Positions 38,170 to 50,798 are shown, numbered from the stretch's first letter. The stretch: 64,000 bases of DNA from Alitta virens (GCA_932294295.1 OW028573.1:58877829-58941828), one strand, 5' to 3'. Numbers and translations: made by a program. The notes: generated by a model not told the origin, from the sequence alone.

Positions 38170-38246
38170 GCCAAAACATCGCCAAGACATTGCCAAGACA
38201 TTGCCAAGACATCGCCAAGACATCGCCAAGACATCGCCAGGACATT
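38170..38246. repeat. 11-bp tandem repeat (seven units)
   Basis: Seven units of GCCAAGACATY, the inner ones identical except for the last base. They are followed by looser versions (GCTGAGACATT) to about 38295. The array lies 10 bases right of the promoter-like islet. The 11-bp unit is not a multiple of three, which argues against protein coding. Confidence 0.85.
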
Positions 38247-38764
38247 TGAGTAGGCATTGCTGAGACATTTTTTAGTCATTGCTGAGGCATTTCTAGGATA
38301 TTCTCCCACTCTGACCAATTTTGAAACCATCACCACAATTTACCAAGCACGGCCAAGCAAACCTTATTGGATTGATGACTGCAAGAGATTCAGCCTGTCA
38401 GCCACAGACTTCACCACAAAACCATTACTATTCACATTGTGACTAAAAGATTGACGACTTGGTCTCTCACAATTCCATAAAGAAAGGTCTTCTGCAAGCT
38501 CACCCCATTTACTTCTTAATGCATAACTTTAGTACACTTTTACATCCTGCCAGACTTATCATATCTGACAGTCTTTCAGCCTGATTGTTATATGCCTTTC
38601 TAACATAGGGCGCCAACATTTTGACCATATTCCATCACATCAAACCATCAGCTTCAATTTGCAACAAACATTTTGCTATATACAGTGCATTAAATGTCAT
38701 TTCAAACTTTTCAAATTTTTATCTTCTTTTCAACAACATTTAAATTCTATATGCCACAAAATGG

Positions 38765-38796
38765 CACAATATCAATAGTTCAATCTTGATATTGTG
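38765..38796. repeat. Hairpin with 11-bp arms
   Basis: CACAATATCAA and its inverse are separated by 10 bases; the stem is perfect. Confidence 0.6.
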
Positions 38797-41700
38797 TTGT
38801 GCAATAGACTGCACTGCCAAGAATACTAATCTAGCATAAGCTACAGGTGGATGTTTCAAACAATCTGGTTGTGATGATGGCGCCAAGTGCTCCTGGATAC
38901 ATTTCTAACGAAGTGATAGATCGATAAGACATGTATAGTGGGTGTTGCAAACCACCCGTCTGCTCATCAGTCAATTCTATGAACACCATCATCACTCTGG
39001 GGGGAACAAAAACCTCACACGTACAGCTCGTTTCATCGTCTGTTTGAATAGCGTGATGCATCTATCATCTACCTGTGTGTGTAATCGATGGATGGGCCAT
39101 TCATCACTACGTGTTGCAATCGGGTGTATGTTTTTCCCCTTCAGTTGACACGCTTGTGATCACTGCTATAAAGCTGCACACTATGAACAATTGGGGGATA
39201 AGTGATTACGTAATCAGTGTTGTAGTCTGGACTGGGGTATGTTGCCACACCCTTAATTCAGCTCCATTTTGAGCAATTAACCAATAACATTCAAAGTCTC
39301 TTAAGTCTCTAAATAAACTATCAGAACAAGCTTAAATAACTTAGTCAATGTAGTTACCCGCCAAGAACAGTGTTGGTGTATTCGTTACTGTATGTTGTAC
39401 TAGTGCTGGACTGAGAGAAATTATGACCTCATGCTTGAACAGGTCCTGTGCAAAGGGCATATGAATTACTGATAAATGCAGCCGCACCTTTACCTATATC
39501 ATCAGATAGGTGATCATTTTGTTAAGCATACCAGATTAATGAAAACAGCCAAATCACTTAGAGACAACACCAAGTGGACAGTTAAACTCCTGGAAGTTCC
39601 CTAGAGTCCCATAAATGGCATACCTTGCACTTTTAACATCACTTCATCCGGGAGCCATATATCAAAAGTTTTAATTTACCTAGGAGAGTGAGAGGGAGTC
39701 ACGGTGTGGCCTTGGTGGGTGGAAATCTAGCATCTTTGATGTTGGATGTGCCAGGCAGGGCAGCTGTGTCAGAGGCAGCCTGTGCAAGACAGATTGGCCC
39801 CTGATACATTTCTGACTGACTTGGCCTTTATCAATGAGTTCGCTGGGCCGTGCTTTATCTGGAATAAATCAATTTCTCATAACCCTACGCTGAGGTTGAC
39901 ATCCACCCTACACCCAGCCTCACTGCTTACCCACTGCTTAGATGGTTTACAATTGGTGGCTTCATACCACAAACACATGCAGGCGGCCGGAGGGGGTGGG
40001 GGAGTCGGTTGTTTTGTGTCATAATCTTGTCATAATATGAACTAAGACGAATCATTCCTCAAAGGTGTATCCGTTTTGTTTGAACTTCAAATATTACGCA
40101 CGTCAGATTACTAAATAAATCCAAGACAATTCAATAGCATCCCACATACAGTTAATAAAATCATCTGCCCTCTGTTACGTCGGCGGAAAAAAAAACACAC
40201 AAAAAAACAACAACACTACTATGGCAGAAATGAGGCCATATCTGGGAAGACGACACTTACACCAACTGTGAAATAGGGACAAAATACTGCTAACGAACAA
40301 TTGAAGCTTTGCATTGAAAATCATCAATATACCCTACTGATATCTGCAAAATTTCATGTGAATAAAGTAAGAAATACTACGACCAAGCACATTAGACAGG
40401 CATTCTTCTGCACTGATAACGAAATTACCAGAAACAATACTTTACCCTGGACATTTGTACTTATATCGACAAAACAAATGGCACTTAGCTAGTAGCAGTA
40501 TAAACAAGGCACCTAGAGTAACAAAAGTCTGTTAAAAGGCAGGAAAGCAACATTACAGAGTGTGAGACATCAAGAAGTTACACAGGGACAGTGAGTTAGT
40601 GAAGATGTAAAAGCCTTAGAGGCTTCAGCAAGCCATGCGTCAAGCAAAGAAAAAATAAAAGACAGAAAAGAAAGAAAGGAAACTGGGTGCTTTTACAATT
40701 TCCTTCAAGTCAATATATTTGCCTCCAACATCTCCAAGTACTATAAATATTGCCAAATACTGCAAGAAGGTGCCCAACAACCGAATAAATATTATAATAA
40801 AACAATACACATCACACCCATGCAATTCAGACTTCCAAATTCTAACTGTGAAATGGTTAGCCACAAAATACATTATACATTATTCTGTATGGTTTTTCAG
40901 TATCAAATGGAATATGTATAACTGTCAACTTGCTAATGGTCAGTAGGATGATCATAAGGTACAGCAAGGCACAATGGACAGTGGTCAGCAATGGTCAGCA
41001 TTGGATCTGACCTCTAGCCACCCTCTCAGAAACATGAGGACTTGAACTAAGGTCCGAGCAGGTCTTGCAGAAACAGTCAATGAGCCGAGAGAGCCTTTGT
41101 CTGGCTAACTTTGCAAAAAGAAGCTGAAGTATTGTCAGTTCCATTGCTCCTTTCAAGCAGCTGTACAAAAAACAACTTTTTGGTCAATATAGTACAAAAA
41201 GATGGGCAGACAAAGTCCAAACAAAAACTCATAAAAATGCCAAAAACGACAGAACAGTCAGTCTATACGACCAACAAAAATCTTCGCACATGAAGTCTCT
41301 ACTGCCCAACAATGCCACAGTTTCTATGAATTTTTAAGTAGCCTCACATTTGAGAATATTACCCTTAGATTCTATTTCTTTTGACGCGTAACACTGAAGG
41401 AGTAACCTCATCTAGAAACAAACAACCCAGATACGTGCTGAAAAAACGTTTTCTGGAAGCCAACATATTGTGCAAGACCAAGGCATCCAATATGCAGGCC
41501 GTATGAATAATCCAGGTAATGTTACACGGGGGTGCAATGAAAAATAATAAAGCATGTCCATACAAATGATCAGCATTTATACGACCACCTCCTGAATAAA
41601 CAAAAACCTACTTTTGTAGGAAATCATAACAGAGCTTCCCATCTGAAATGCACATGCATCACCTTAAGGAGAAAAGCATACAAATTGACAAGGTAGCACA

Positions 41701-41904
41701 GTGCAAGTATGACAAACTTCAAACATATGTGTCTATTATGATTAGTTTCAGTGCAAATGACAAATGTTTCTATTTTTGGTTATGTCTCTAGTTCATATGT
41801 GTACACCATTTCCCAGTAGGTACAGCGAGTCAGTGACACTAATAACAGTGGCAAGAAAATACTTCTTCAGGAGCATTTACATCCACTTCCAATTCAAAAT
41901 TACA

Positions 41905-41934
41905 ACAGCAGCAGTAGCAGCAGCAGCAGCAGCA
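41905..41934. repeat. CAG repeat (interrupted by TAG)
   Basis: CAGCAGCAGTAG then five CAG units and a partial. The TAG interruption stops the plus-strand frame. Confidence 0.85.
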
Positions 41935-43705
41935 ATATAGCCCTTTCCTCTTCTGTTGATGGAAATGACTGGACCCTTGTCCTGGCTGCAATGTCCCAGG
42001 GGTTAAGATGTAATTCCCACGGACCACTGCCCCTTGGCTGAATATGGGGCCATTGCATCTCTTCAGATCATATCTGGGTGTAATTCTGATCCCACCTATC
42101 TTCCCCCATCTCCCCTCTTTGTACACACAACGAATTGCTTCCAATCCACAGACCGGACAATGGCTGACCATTCCGACTGACCAACTGCCCAGTGGTCAAA
42201 GAGGTCAATGGCTTGGACATGGCGTGCAACAAGGTCCTCCGCTTATAGCTATATTCTGTGAGGCTACATCTAGCTAGATAACTACAAACAATTGTATGTC
42301 AAGTCTCATTACAAAACAACATTTCGAATACAGTGTATTGTTTCGTGAATCAACTATGCACAGTCTCTCACAAGGCGTAGTTTTTTTCAATTGAAGTGTA
42401 CAATTTATCAATCCGAAACGTTCAGGACGTTTCCATAAGCTTCAGGCCACAATAATACAATTAAATAATTAAAATGCTTAAATGCACCACGTTAACAGAA
42501 ACTTCACTAATCCCTCATAACCGCAATTTATCGAGAGAGACAGTACCAAATCAAACGTACACAAATTGTACTGGGATAATAGCCCGGAGTATTTAAAGAG
42601 GCATTTTGATTCATTATTGCATTTACGTTAAGGCAATTTCATTATTATCTCCCCTTCTCAGCTTTCTTGCTTTCGTTCTTATCATTAAAGCAGTATTATC
42701 GCCTCTTGTCAAGTCTCCTTCTTGAATATGGCAAGATAAAAAGCATAATACAACTTTTACGATTCTTGAGCTTTAATCTAACTCCAAAGACCATAATTAA
42801 TGCGGGTGGCTCAGGCAGATAGAGCCTCAAATTAAAATGAAGCACTCCATAATACTAACACGTTCTAGTCTTTGATACGAAGCCTCCTTCTCAAAGGGTC
42901 TCTCAGTTTACTTCTCTGCAAAGTTCATGACCAATGAAGCAATAATCTGAGACGAACAGACAATTAAATGCCTAAAATATGAATGAGATTTATTGTCGAC
43001 ATCTGGAAATTTGTTGCACTGTACTGACTGAGACTCAACTGAGTGATCAAGTTGCAAAGAAAGAAAGAAAGAAATTAATCTCCTACTATCTGCACGAGAA
43101 ACAAAAGCTGAATAGATACACCAGACTCAAGTGTGCACCTGTTTCCAATTGCACCTATATACATCGCATCTTGCTTAAGAAATGGGATAGTTCAAGGAGG
43201 ACCAATGTGACCTGCTTTGTTCAGCTGTATTATGATTACATCCAGCACAAAAACAGAAAGGAAGTAATTGATCCGATTGCGTGCATTATACCCCACATAA
43301 AAGGGTTTTATGCAACTGGTCTACAAAGAATAAAGTCTTCCTGGATTGCACATGGAAATCTTCTCTTGTATCTCTTAGGCCTAACGATGGTTCTGTTGTG
43401 GTCTGTTGTTGCTGAAACAAGACAAAGATGATCAGAGTTGGCACTTAGCCAGTTCACTGAGCCCATTCCTAACTAATGTTAGTGCTAGAGCCTAAACCTT
43501 TGCCAAGTACCAACAGCAGCATTTTGCCAGCCACTACTGATGGGTTTGTCCCTAACACGTTTTGGCTACTTGCCACCTAACCACACTCTACTACAGCGTC
43601 AGCAGCAACATTTACACTGTCTTTCTTTCAGCTTGTAATGCAACGATCACATCAACTGCAACTTTAAAATTTAACATCACTCAGATCCTCCAAGTGCAGT
43701 TGCCG

Positions 43706-43760
43706 GTCCTAATTAGCCAAATAGGTGCATAAATACAGGACGTAAATCCCTAATCCACCC
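43706..43760 (+). mobile_element. SINE family 1, tail-only copy C
   Basis: About 50 bases match the 3' tail of copies A and B, with AATAGGTGCATAAATACAGG followed by ACGTAAA and CCCTAATCCACC. No tRNA head or body is recognisable to the left, so this is a 5'-truncated or decayed copy in the opposite orientation to the other two. Confidence 0.55.
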
Positions 43761-45991
43761 ACATCTAGTATCTTTGAAACATCATAAACATATTCAGCTT
43801 CATAAAGCAAGTTCACCATACTATATCGAGTTCACTAACTCAAAAATATATTACAGTTCAGGCTCCTTCATTCTAGCACATGAGTTCTATCATCCTAATC
43901 AACTTAGGTTAATGTGGAAATTAATATCAACCAACGTAATAAGATACTCCCTAACCACAGTATGACAAGTCACAAATGAAGTTTCATAATAACATTATCT
44001 TCTTTCATAATTTCCTCCTCTCCACATAACACATTATCTATGTTCGTTCGAAATGACAGGTTAGTCACCTCTTTACGCAGGGAACAAGACATATAATATA
44101 AGACATATCGTAGTGTTACCGAATCAGGCTGCGGAAATCCCCCATTTATGTCTATGAACAATTATGTGATCAAGTTATGTAACTGTTTAGAGCAGTGGAC
44201 ACGTTTATCTTAACGTGTTGACTTTTTAAGCACAAAGGAAATTTACATCGTGGCGAGTTTAAGAATGCTCAGCTTAGAAAGGAAGTTTAAATAAAGACAC
44301 ACATGGAAAGAAAAGCTGCATCAATCGCATTGGGATTTTCTTTTTCTTCTTCTTTTTCTTTTAAGAAAAAAGGTGAATTAATAAGATATATTAGTAAGGT
44401 GTAAAATAAAATCAAAAGTAATTTATCAATTTTCATCTTTTTTTCTTCTTTTGGGGGGCTGTCTGTTCTGAGCAGCTAGCATACATATATATACCCAGGG
44501 GTCTTTTTAAAGCAAAGTACTCAAAAAGCAATGACTAATTCAATTCAACTTACTGCCTCAATGCAGTTTGCTTGAAGACATTTTTCAACAACAGACACAT
44601 CATGGAATGATGCATTGGAATGGCTCACTGCGCCAAGGGGACTTTCTATACAGACACCTATATGGGCTATATGCAGGGAATTCGGTTTGTAGAGGAGTCC
44701 ATTAAGAGTTTGATGAAGGCAGGGCAACACCTGCAGAGTCTTGGCAGGGTCACAAGGGGTTAATGTGACAGAGGCTGATAAAGCTAGGTATGAGGCACAC
44801 ACAGTGTGGCAGGCGGGACCAACATGTAGGGATGGAGAGCACACAATTTCCATGCAGGCGAGTGAGACCAGAGAGTGAGGAGACAAAAAGGCGAGCAGTT
44901 AGAAGTGCCAGTTGAGCTATGATGGATGTGCAAGATCGGACGGCAGGAGACGGGTCGCCCATAAAACATGGCCAGTCTGACAGAGGTGCGTGTGAGTCTC
45001 GGCCCTTATCAGTGGGCTGACAGTGTTGGGGGGCACGTTTGTAGGCCCCCGGGGGCCATCAGAAAGAAGCAGACAGCAATGGCCACCAGCCTCCCGCCAG
45101 CCCCCACCGGCCTCAGGGTGCCCAAGGGCGCCACTCTGGATGCTGTCTCACCTTCCCTCCCCAGCCCCTTCTGTTACCCCTCTGCTACCCTCTCAACTGT
45201 GCCTTTCCACCTCCCTTCCCTGTCCAGTTGGGCTGCTCCCTTCTAAGGCTGGTAGGGCACAGATCTCTTCAAAGCTGGCGCAACTGTAATACAGTAGCCG
45301 CTCGTTTTCCATGCTTTCTGGTAGTTCCAAAAGCACACAGACTGGTTGCAATGGCAACTTGCATAGAGCTGCATGCCATGACATCAAAGATGACAAGGGT
45401 ATATATGTTGGGTACGTTACAGACTGACAAAGTCTCTCAAAACATTTGCATACTTCAAACTTCCGTGACAGGAAGCCTGTACTTAATTCATAAATCATTT
45501 TTGTGACACAACGAGTCACCTCCAACAACGTGCACTGCAGAACAGGAGAACGTTAGATGTTGGCCAATCGCCATTACACCCACTCAAAGAGCATTTTTTG
45601 CATTAAAGCTGCTCAAGCTGGAGAGAAGAGCACTGGCTACAATCCCTAGGACCCTGGCCTTGTCCTTTCCACACCACAAAGCAAGGCAGAGCAGACCAGG
45701 GTGGCCCCTGCCAGCCCCTCAATCTCCTTTTATTGTTATTTAAAGGACACCCACTCGATAGCAACATGCCCTTTCCCTTTCTTCATCACTTCTCCCTGCT
45801 TCCGCAGCATTGCATCTCACAAAAAATAGTCTTTTTGATTCATTCCGAGTACTTTGTCATTCGCCGCGGATAACAACAACCCGGTGTTATGGAACACGTA
45901 TAAATTGTCCACGCTAAAAGAGGGAGACAAAGCAGTTCTTTCTTAGGAGGCTGCTTGCCTCTTTTTAAGCATCTCGGCTCCTGACAATGGT

Positions 45992-46013
45992 TGCTGCTGC
46001 TGCTGCTGCTGCT
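45992..46013. repeat. CTG repeat
   Basis: Seven uninterrupted TGC units. Confidence 0.9.
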
Positions 46014-46251
46014 TCAAGCCCTTCATCTTCACCATGCCTGAGGACATGAGCAGCCAGCAAGGTTTTATTGGAGAGGGACCACAATCAAATCACCAAAAGA
46101 TGGCCAAATAGATGAAATGCACTCCTTCATACATCCCAGCAGTTTCCCTTAAATCATACCCAGAGACAAATAGGTTGTTCCTGGGGGTCGAGGGGGTCAG
46201 CCAACTACACAACTTGTTCAGAGACTGCTTCTGCTGCCGCACCATCACCCA

Positions 46252-46275
46252 CAGCAGTAGCAGCAGCAGCAGCAG
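46252..46275. repeat. CAG repeat
   Basis: CAGCAGTAG followed by five CAG units. It lies about 135 bases from the exon-like segment at 46410. Confidence 0.85.
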
Positions 46276-46409
46276 AAAAAGATGGAATCGTTTGTAGCAA
46301 TCTATGAGGAAAGCTGCACGCCACAGTGGCCAGCTTGTTCCTGCATCGGACATTGGCAACATTAAGTCGTGGGATTACAGGAAGCATTCGATTGCTTCTG
46401 CTGACTTAC

Positions 46410-46548
46410 CTCCGAAATAGGGTCTTGAGGCGGAACTGCTCTCTGGCCAATTGGGGATCGCCCAGTGTTTTTGGAGCCAGAGACAAGGTCTTGGAAGCAG
46501 AGGCGTCTTACCCCTCTACATGGGTCCTGACCCTCCATTTGCATCACT
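46410..46548 (-). other. Exon-like segment, unidentified (candidate talin 5' exon or unrelated transcript)
   Basis: On the minus strand an acceptor-like TTGGATTTCTTGAGCAG is followed by 139 bases and a donor reading GGAG|GTAAGTCAG, close to the ideal 5' splice site. The frame between is open throughout and reads, in part, VRRLCFQDLVSGSKN then TGRSPIGQRAVPPQDPISE, which I do not recognise. It is on the talin strand about 25 kb upstream of the start exon, so it could be a non-coding talin leader exon, an exon of another gene, or chance. The acceptor tract is weak. Confidence 0.25.
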
Positions 46549-47324
46549 CTGCTCAAGAAATCCAATTCCCAAGGATTTCTGGGCTCTCCTCCAGTATAAA
46601 ACATCTTGATTACAGTTGGCTTTTGCATTGTCTTAGATTGCCTGCCATCAACGCACACAGATCCACATACGATCCACATATTGCTGAGCACTGTGCAGAG
46701 AGTTAAGGGAGGAGAACAGCAGAGCTAACATGCAAGGCTTCATCAGTATTGATGGGACGTGACAGTGGTGTCAGCATCTCTCTGCTATACATATGCCTCC
46801 AAATAATTGCATACAAGTGAACAGCCTCATCGCACAGTCAGATTACTCTCATGCAACATTCACTGCCTTTCAGAGCACCCACTGAATCATTGATGACATT
46901 TTGCCCAGACCAGTGTGTGCCGTTCTGAGGGCTTCTACATACAGATGCTTCTTTTATGTCACTAGATGTAAAACGAATGGCCAAGAGTTATGGCTTATTT
47001 ACAGCCAAACGCAAAGAGGTGTCTCAATCTGAGCCCAGGCTGTTACTTAACGTAAATTCTTCTGCCATCTAAAACAGACCGGTGATATGAGAGATCGTAA
47101 CGTTTCCCATGTAATACAATATACTGGCGTGTGAGACACGATGTACTTTTATATGATAAATCCATACCACATCCCGTACAATAAACACTTCATTTCAGTT
47201 TAAAATTTAAGAAAACATTACGTATGGAGAACATTGCAGCAAAAAAACTATAAAAACTGCAACGACAAATCGTATTTTTCAAACCTCAAAATAATATCTT
47301 TAGAAATATATCTCAAATTCAAAG

Positions 47325-47359
47325 GTAGTAGTAGTAGTAAGTAGTAGTAGTAGTAGTAA
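47325..47359. repeat. GTA trinucleotide repeat
   Basis: (GTA) runs of about 5 and 6 units separated by one extra A. Confidence 0.9.
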
Positions 47360-48201
47360 AATGTTATTTATTGTCGTTTCAATTCACGGATCACATACAT
47401 TGTTCAAGACAAAATACACGAACCAAGCAGAAGCTTCTGTACGACATACTAATAATAATACATAAATCTAATAGGACTAACAAATATATAATAAATATAG
47501 CACATTTCTGTATAGCACTTCATTTTAGGTTCAGCTGTCTATATATATATCGATATGCTTGTTACGTGCGTCAGTTGATTCAAGCAGATGTCACAAAGGT
47601 CTTTAGAGCAGCCAGGGGCCACATACAGACACTATTACAGAGGGAGAGAGAGCCACCTACAGAAGGCAATGCAGGGATCAAATTCTGAGCACCAAAAACC
47701 AGATATCACAAAATCCACCTAATTGCTTGTGGAACTGGTGAGCAATTATCCCCACAAGAAGATACAGAGACAAGAAGTGGTCTAGTTGCTGGATGCTGGG
47801 AAAACGATGCCTATCATATGGAAATCTTGAGCTGCAAAAAACATCAGGCGGAATATGGGCATTATCCAGCGGAGGCCAGACATTCCATATGAAAGTCGCT
47901 GGCTGCTATGTTTCATATCAATATGCCATTTGTGGATGTTTGCAAAGTCACCTCAGTGTGCCTACAAGACAAGCCCGGCGTTTGCTCTTTACCCGCCTTT
48001 TGCATTTGGGCCTATTTAGCATAATTCGCTGCTTTGCCATCAAGGATACTTCAGTGTGGGGACAAACATGCAGTGAATTGCAAATTAGAGATGTTTCAAT
48101 GGTGTTGGCAGCAATTCAGAGGCAGGCCTGCATTGTTATGAAAATAATGGGGTCTGTCTGGAATACAACGGGTTTCAACGATCACCGGCTCCTCTTCCCA
48201 G

Positions 48202-48633
48202 ACAGAAGAAAGCTTCCTTCGACTCAAAGAGCCAACCGAGCAGGAGCCAACCGAGCGAGATCTTCTTTCACCGTTCGAAGGATGTGAGTTGGCTCCTCCA
48301 AAGAGATCAATAGGCTGTGACAAAGTGCCATCCAGTGTCTTCGTTCCTCCTTCAAATTTTACGCCTTTTTTCTTCTGCCAGGATTGTATAAAGTGCCACA
48401 AACCCTCTTCATTTAATAACCAGCCTGTGTCAGTGAAAAGACCTATTGAGAGTATCTTCTCCAAAAAGCAGGCCTGGATAGAAGCTGCTGTAACAAAACT
48501 CCAACAAAATAATCCAATGAAAAAGATAGGCAACTTGCTGCCTGCCACACCCAACTTGCCACTCCATCAAATCAGCACTTTTTCCATAACCAATATCCTG
48601 AGCACCTCTGCCAGCCCCCCTGCCATCGACTAA
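48202..48633 (+). other. Possible unidentified last coding exon with an eh1-like motif
   Basis: A good acceptor (CGGCTCCTCTTCCCAG) at 48201 is followed by 143 open codons and a TAA. The frame reads TEESFLRLKEPTEQEPTER at the start, RPIESIFSKKQAWIEAAVTK in the middle and QISTFSITNILSTSASPPAID before the stop. FSITNIL fits the eh1 pattern (F-x-I-x-x-I-L), which recruits Groucho/TLE co-repressors in many homeobox and forkhead factors; such motifs are usually N-terminal in homeodomain proteins but can be C-terminal in Fox proteins. I do not recognise the protein and found no DNA-binding domain nearby. An overlapping minus-strand frame of 152 codons competes with it. Confidence 0.25.
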
Positions 48634-48704
48634 GAAGTTTCAGGCCTCCATAATTCTGTCAAAATCGTCTAAAATGAACATGGTTTATGTTTTAGCCTGA
48701 TCGA

Positions 48705-48744
48705 CTGTCCTAGAAGGACAGGTTGTGTAAGCTGCACTTACACA
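48705..48744 (+). other. Twin stem-loops
   Basis: CTGTCC-TAGAA-GGACAG is followed two bases later by TGTGTAAG-CTGCA-CTTACACA. Both stems are perfect with five-base loops. They lie 72 bases downstream of the stop codon of the possible exon at 48202-48633, so they could be a 3' UTR RNA structure if that exon is real. Confidence 0.4.
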
Positions 48745-49540
48745 CACCATCCAAGGCTGCACATTTCCAGGACAGTGTTTAAAAGCTACAGAGGATTATT
48801 TCTTATCCCTTTCTCCTGCTTATTTCTTTCATTCTATAGCTTAGAAACTATCATATCCATTTTCTTAAATTTGAATCGTAGTACAGACTTTAACTTTTAA
48901 ATTGTCATAAATGTAAGAAACTGGAAATGTAATGATACACTTTCTGATGCCACTGTGTCATTCTAACACGCAGTAGATAAGTTTGAAATAATTTAAATCA
49001 AATTATTATAATAACTTTAAACAAGTCTATACTTGTCTGGTAAATCACTTACTCTTTCCTGGAAGACATTCAACTAAATTGTCCTCCTTATCGAAATTTT
49101 ACTTATAGAACACGATCACAAATATCACGGAAGATTTCATAGAAACTCTAACTCGAGCAGACCTCATGCGAATCCAGGACTCCCGTTGGCTAAGGCAGTC
49201 TTTCCAATTCTATGGGTCTGCTGTAACAGAACAGCGAAACAAAATACGATTTACTGATAGCCTAACAAACCTTTCACTTAGCATTGAATTAATTTCATTG
49301 AAAATATTTAATCCGTTTCACTTCTCCACAAGAAGCGGACAACTTGCTCTACCAGGCTGACCAATATTGGTTTCTCTGGCAGTTGGGCCAAGTCAGCAGA
49401 CAGGCAGCGTTTATTAGATGAAGCTCATCATTCTTGTGGTTAAAACAACTAAATAGCAGAGGTCTGGTGATTGTCAGTCCTCTGCCTGATTGTAATCTGA
49501 TTGCAGGATGGCAGCCAGGTTGACACTATCAATTGATGTG

Positions 49541-49716
49541 GAGGTGAGGGAGGTGAGGGAGGTGAGGGAGGTGAGTGAGGTGAGTGAGGTGAGTGAGGTG
49601 AGTGAGGTGAGTGAGGTGAGTGAGGTAGGGAGGTGAGTGAGGTAAGGAGGTGAGTGAGGTAAGGAGGTGAGTGAGTGAGGGAGGTGAGTAAGAGAGGTGA
49701 GTGAGGGGGGGGGGGG
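49541..49716. repeat. 9-bp minisatellite, GAGGTGAGT/G units, ending in a 12-G run
   Basis: GAGGTGAGG changes to GAGGTGAGT along the array, then to mixed units with GAGGTAAGGAG, and finally to a G run at 49705-49716. The plus strand thus carries a series of AG|GTGAGT strings identical to the consensus 5' splice site. Confidence 0.85.
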
Positions 49717-50757
49717 AGATGTGGAATCAGTGAATTAGGAAGTAAGTGAGGAATTCCAGAAACCTAGTCAAGATGAACTCCAACCTGCCACAGGATGAGT
49801 TACCAAGGATACCATCTGCAGCAACATCAACCATTTTTTTTCCTTTCTGGCCTCTTGCCATAGCCCACTGGTCTATTCTGCACGAGGATGACGGCATAAA
49901 AATTGAGCCAGCTTGGTTTAATGAGCCACACACCCAGGAGCTCGTGATTCAGCTCAGCCTAGAGTCACGGTGGCCATTCCTCAAGTCAGACTGACTGTCT
50001 CAACAACCCATTGACACAATTACACAACAACAAAAGGGATTACCTCCCCTAAGTGTGATTTTCTACTGCATTCATATTGTACTTTGGGGTACTGACTGAA
50101 ATACAGCACCAACAGTGTCCAGGTACACACTGTGCATTTATCTCACCGCTGATAGCACCACCTCCTCTTACTGATTTGTAAGAATTAGTACCTACAGTTG
50201 GAGTTACGAGTACATCACTGAAAAATAAGTCCCCTCCTGAAGGATGATATCGTCGGCCATAACGAAAGTAATCAATGGCCTGAATGACAGAATGTCATTA
50301 GTTAAACTTCAATTTGGTTCCAAATTAAAATTTGAAGTCGTTAATAGTTATAATACAGTTCTCTCTGCATGCGCATCATAATTCTCGTTGCAATGAGACC
50401 AAAATGGCGTAATTCTACTGCAAATGGAATTTGAACTCAAATTTGAAACTGCGAAGTTGGTCCCAGATTGCAGAAAAGTTGCAAACTGGTTTGCTTTGAT
50501 AACGTGCACTTTAGGTGAATCATGCTCTGTGCACATTGAGCCTGCTGGAGGCAAAAGCCAAGTCTCATTACATGAAGCCAGTTGTCATTGAATGACATGC
50601 AAGTGACATGCAAGAGACACGCAAGAGAGCATGTAAATATCACAGAGACATCAGGATCCAACATGGATGAAAGGTAATCTGTGGGGGTTAGAGGCAGCAG
50701 GGGCAATATGCACCAGACTACACGATCTCTCGGACCTTGGCTTAGTAACCCTGCATG

Positions 50758-50798
50758 ATGGCTGCTGCTGATGCTGTGGCTGCTGATGCTGCTGATGC
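50758..50798. repeat. Imperfect GCT/GAT repeat
   Basis: GATGGCTGCTGCTGATGCTG pattern, with a similar shorter tract near 50925-50946. Overlapping frames on both strands here are repeat-driven. Confidence 0.75.

Larger units (their letters stand above)
38250..48201. other. Non-coding or unassigned DNA
   Basis: About 10 kb without a recognisable gene. It holds a short perfect hairpin (38765-38796), a SINE tail (43706-43760), four simple repeats (41905, 45992, 46252, 47325), an exon-like minus-strand segment (46410-46548) and a GC-rich stretch at 44960-45250 whose open frames are proline- and serine-rich and run in several phases at once. A 150-codon plus-strand frame at 42979-43431 matches nothing I know, and its length is not unusual for the number of frames scanned. 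Confidence 0.5.

Noticed and set aside
42979..43431. 150-codon plus-strand frame
   Set aside because: No recognisable domain, no supporting splice sites, and a frame of this length is expected a few times by chance in six frames of 64 kb.
44968..45289. GC-rich stretch with proline-rich frames, considered as a first exon
   Set aside because: Frames are open in several phases at once, CpG is not clearly enriched, and there is no matching donor.
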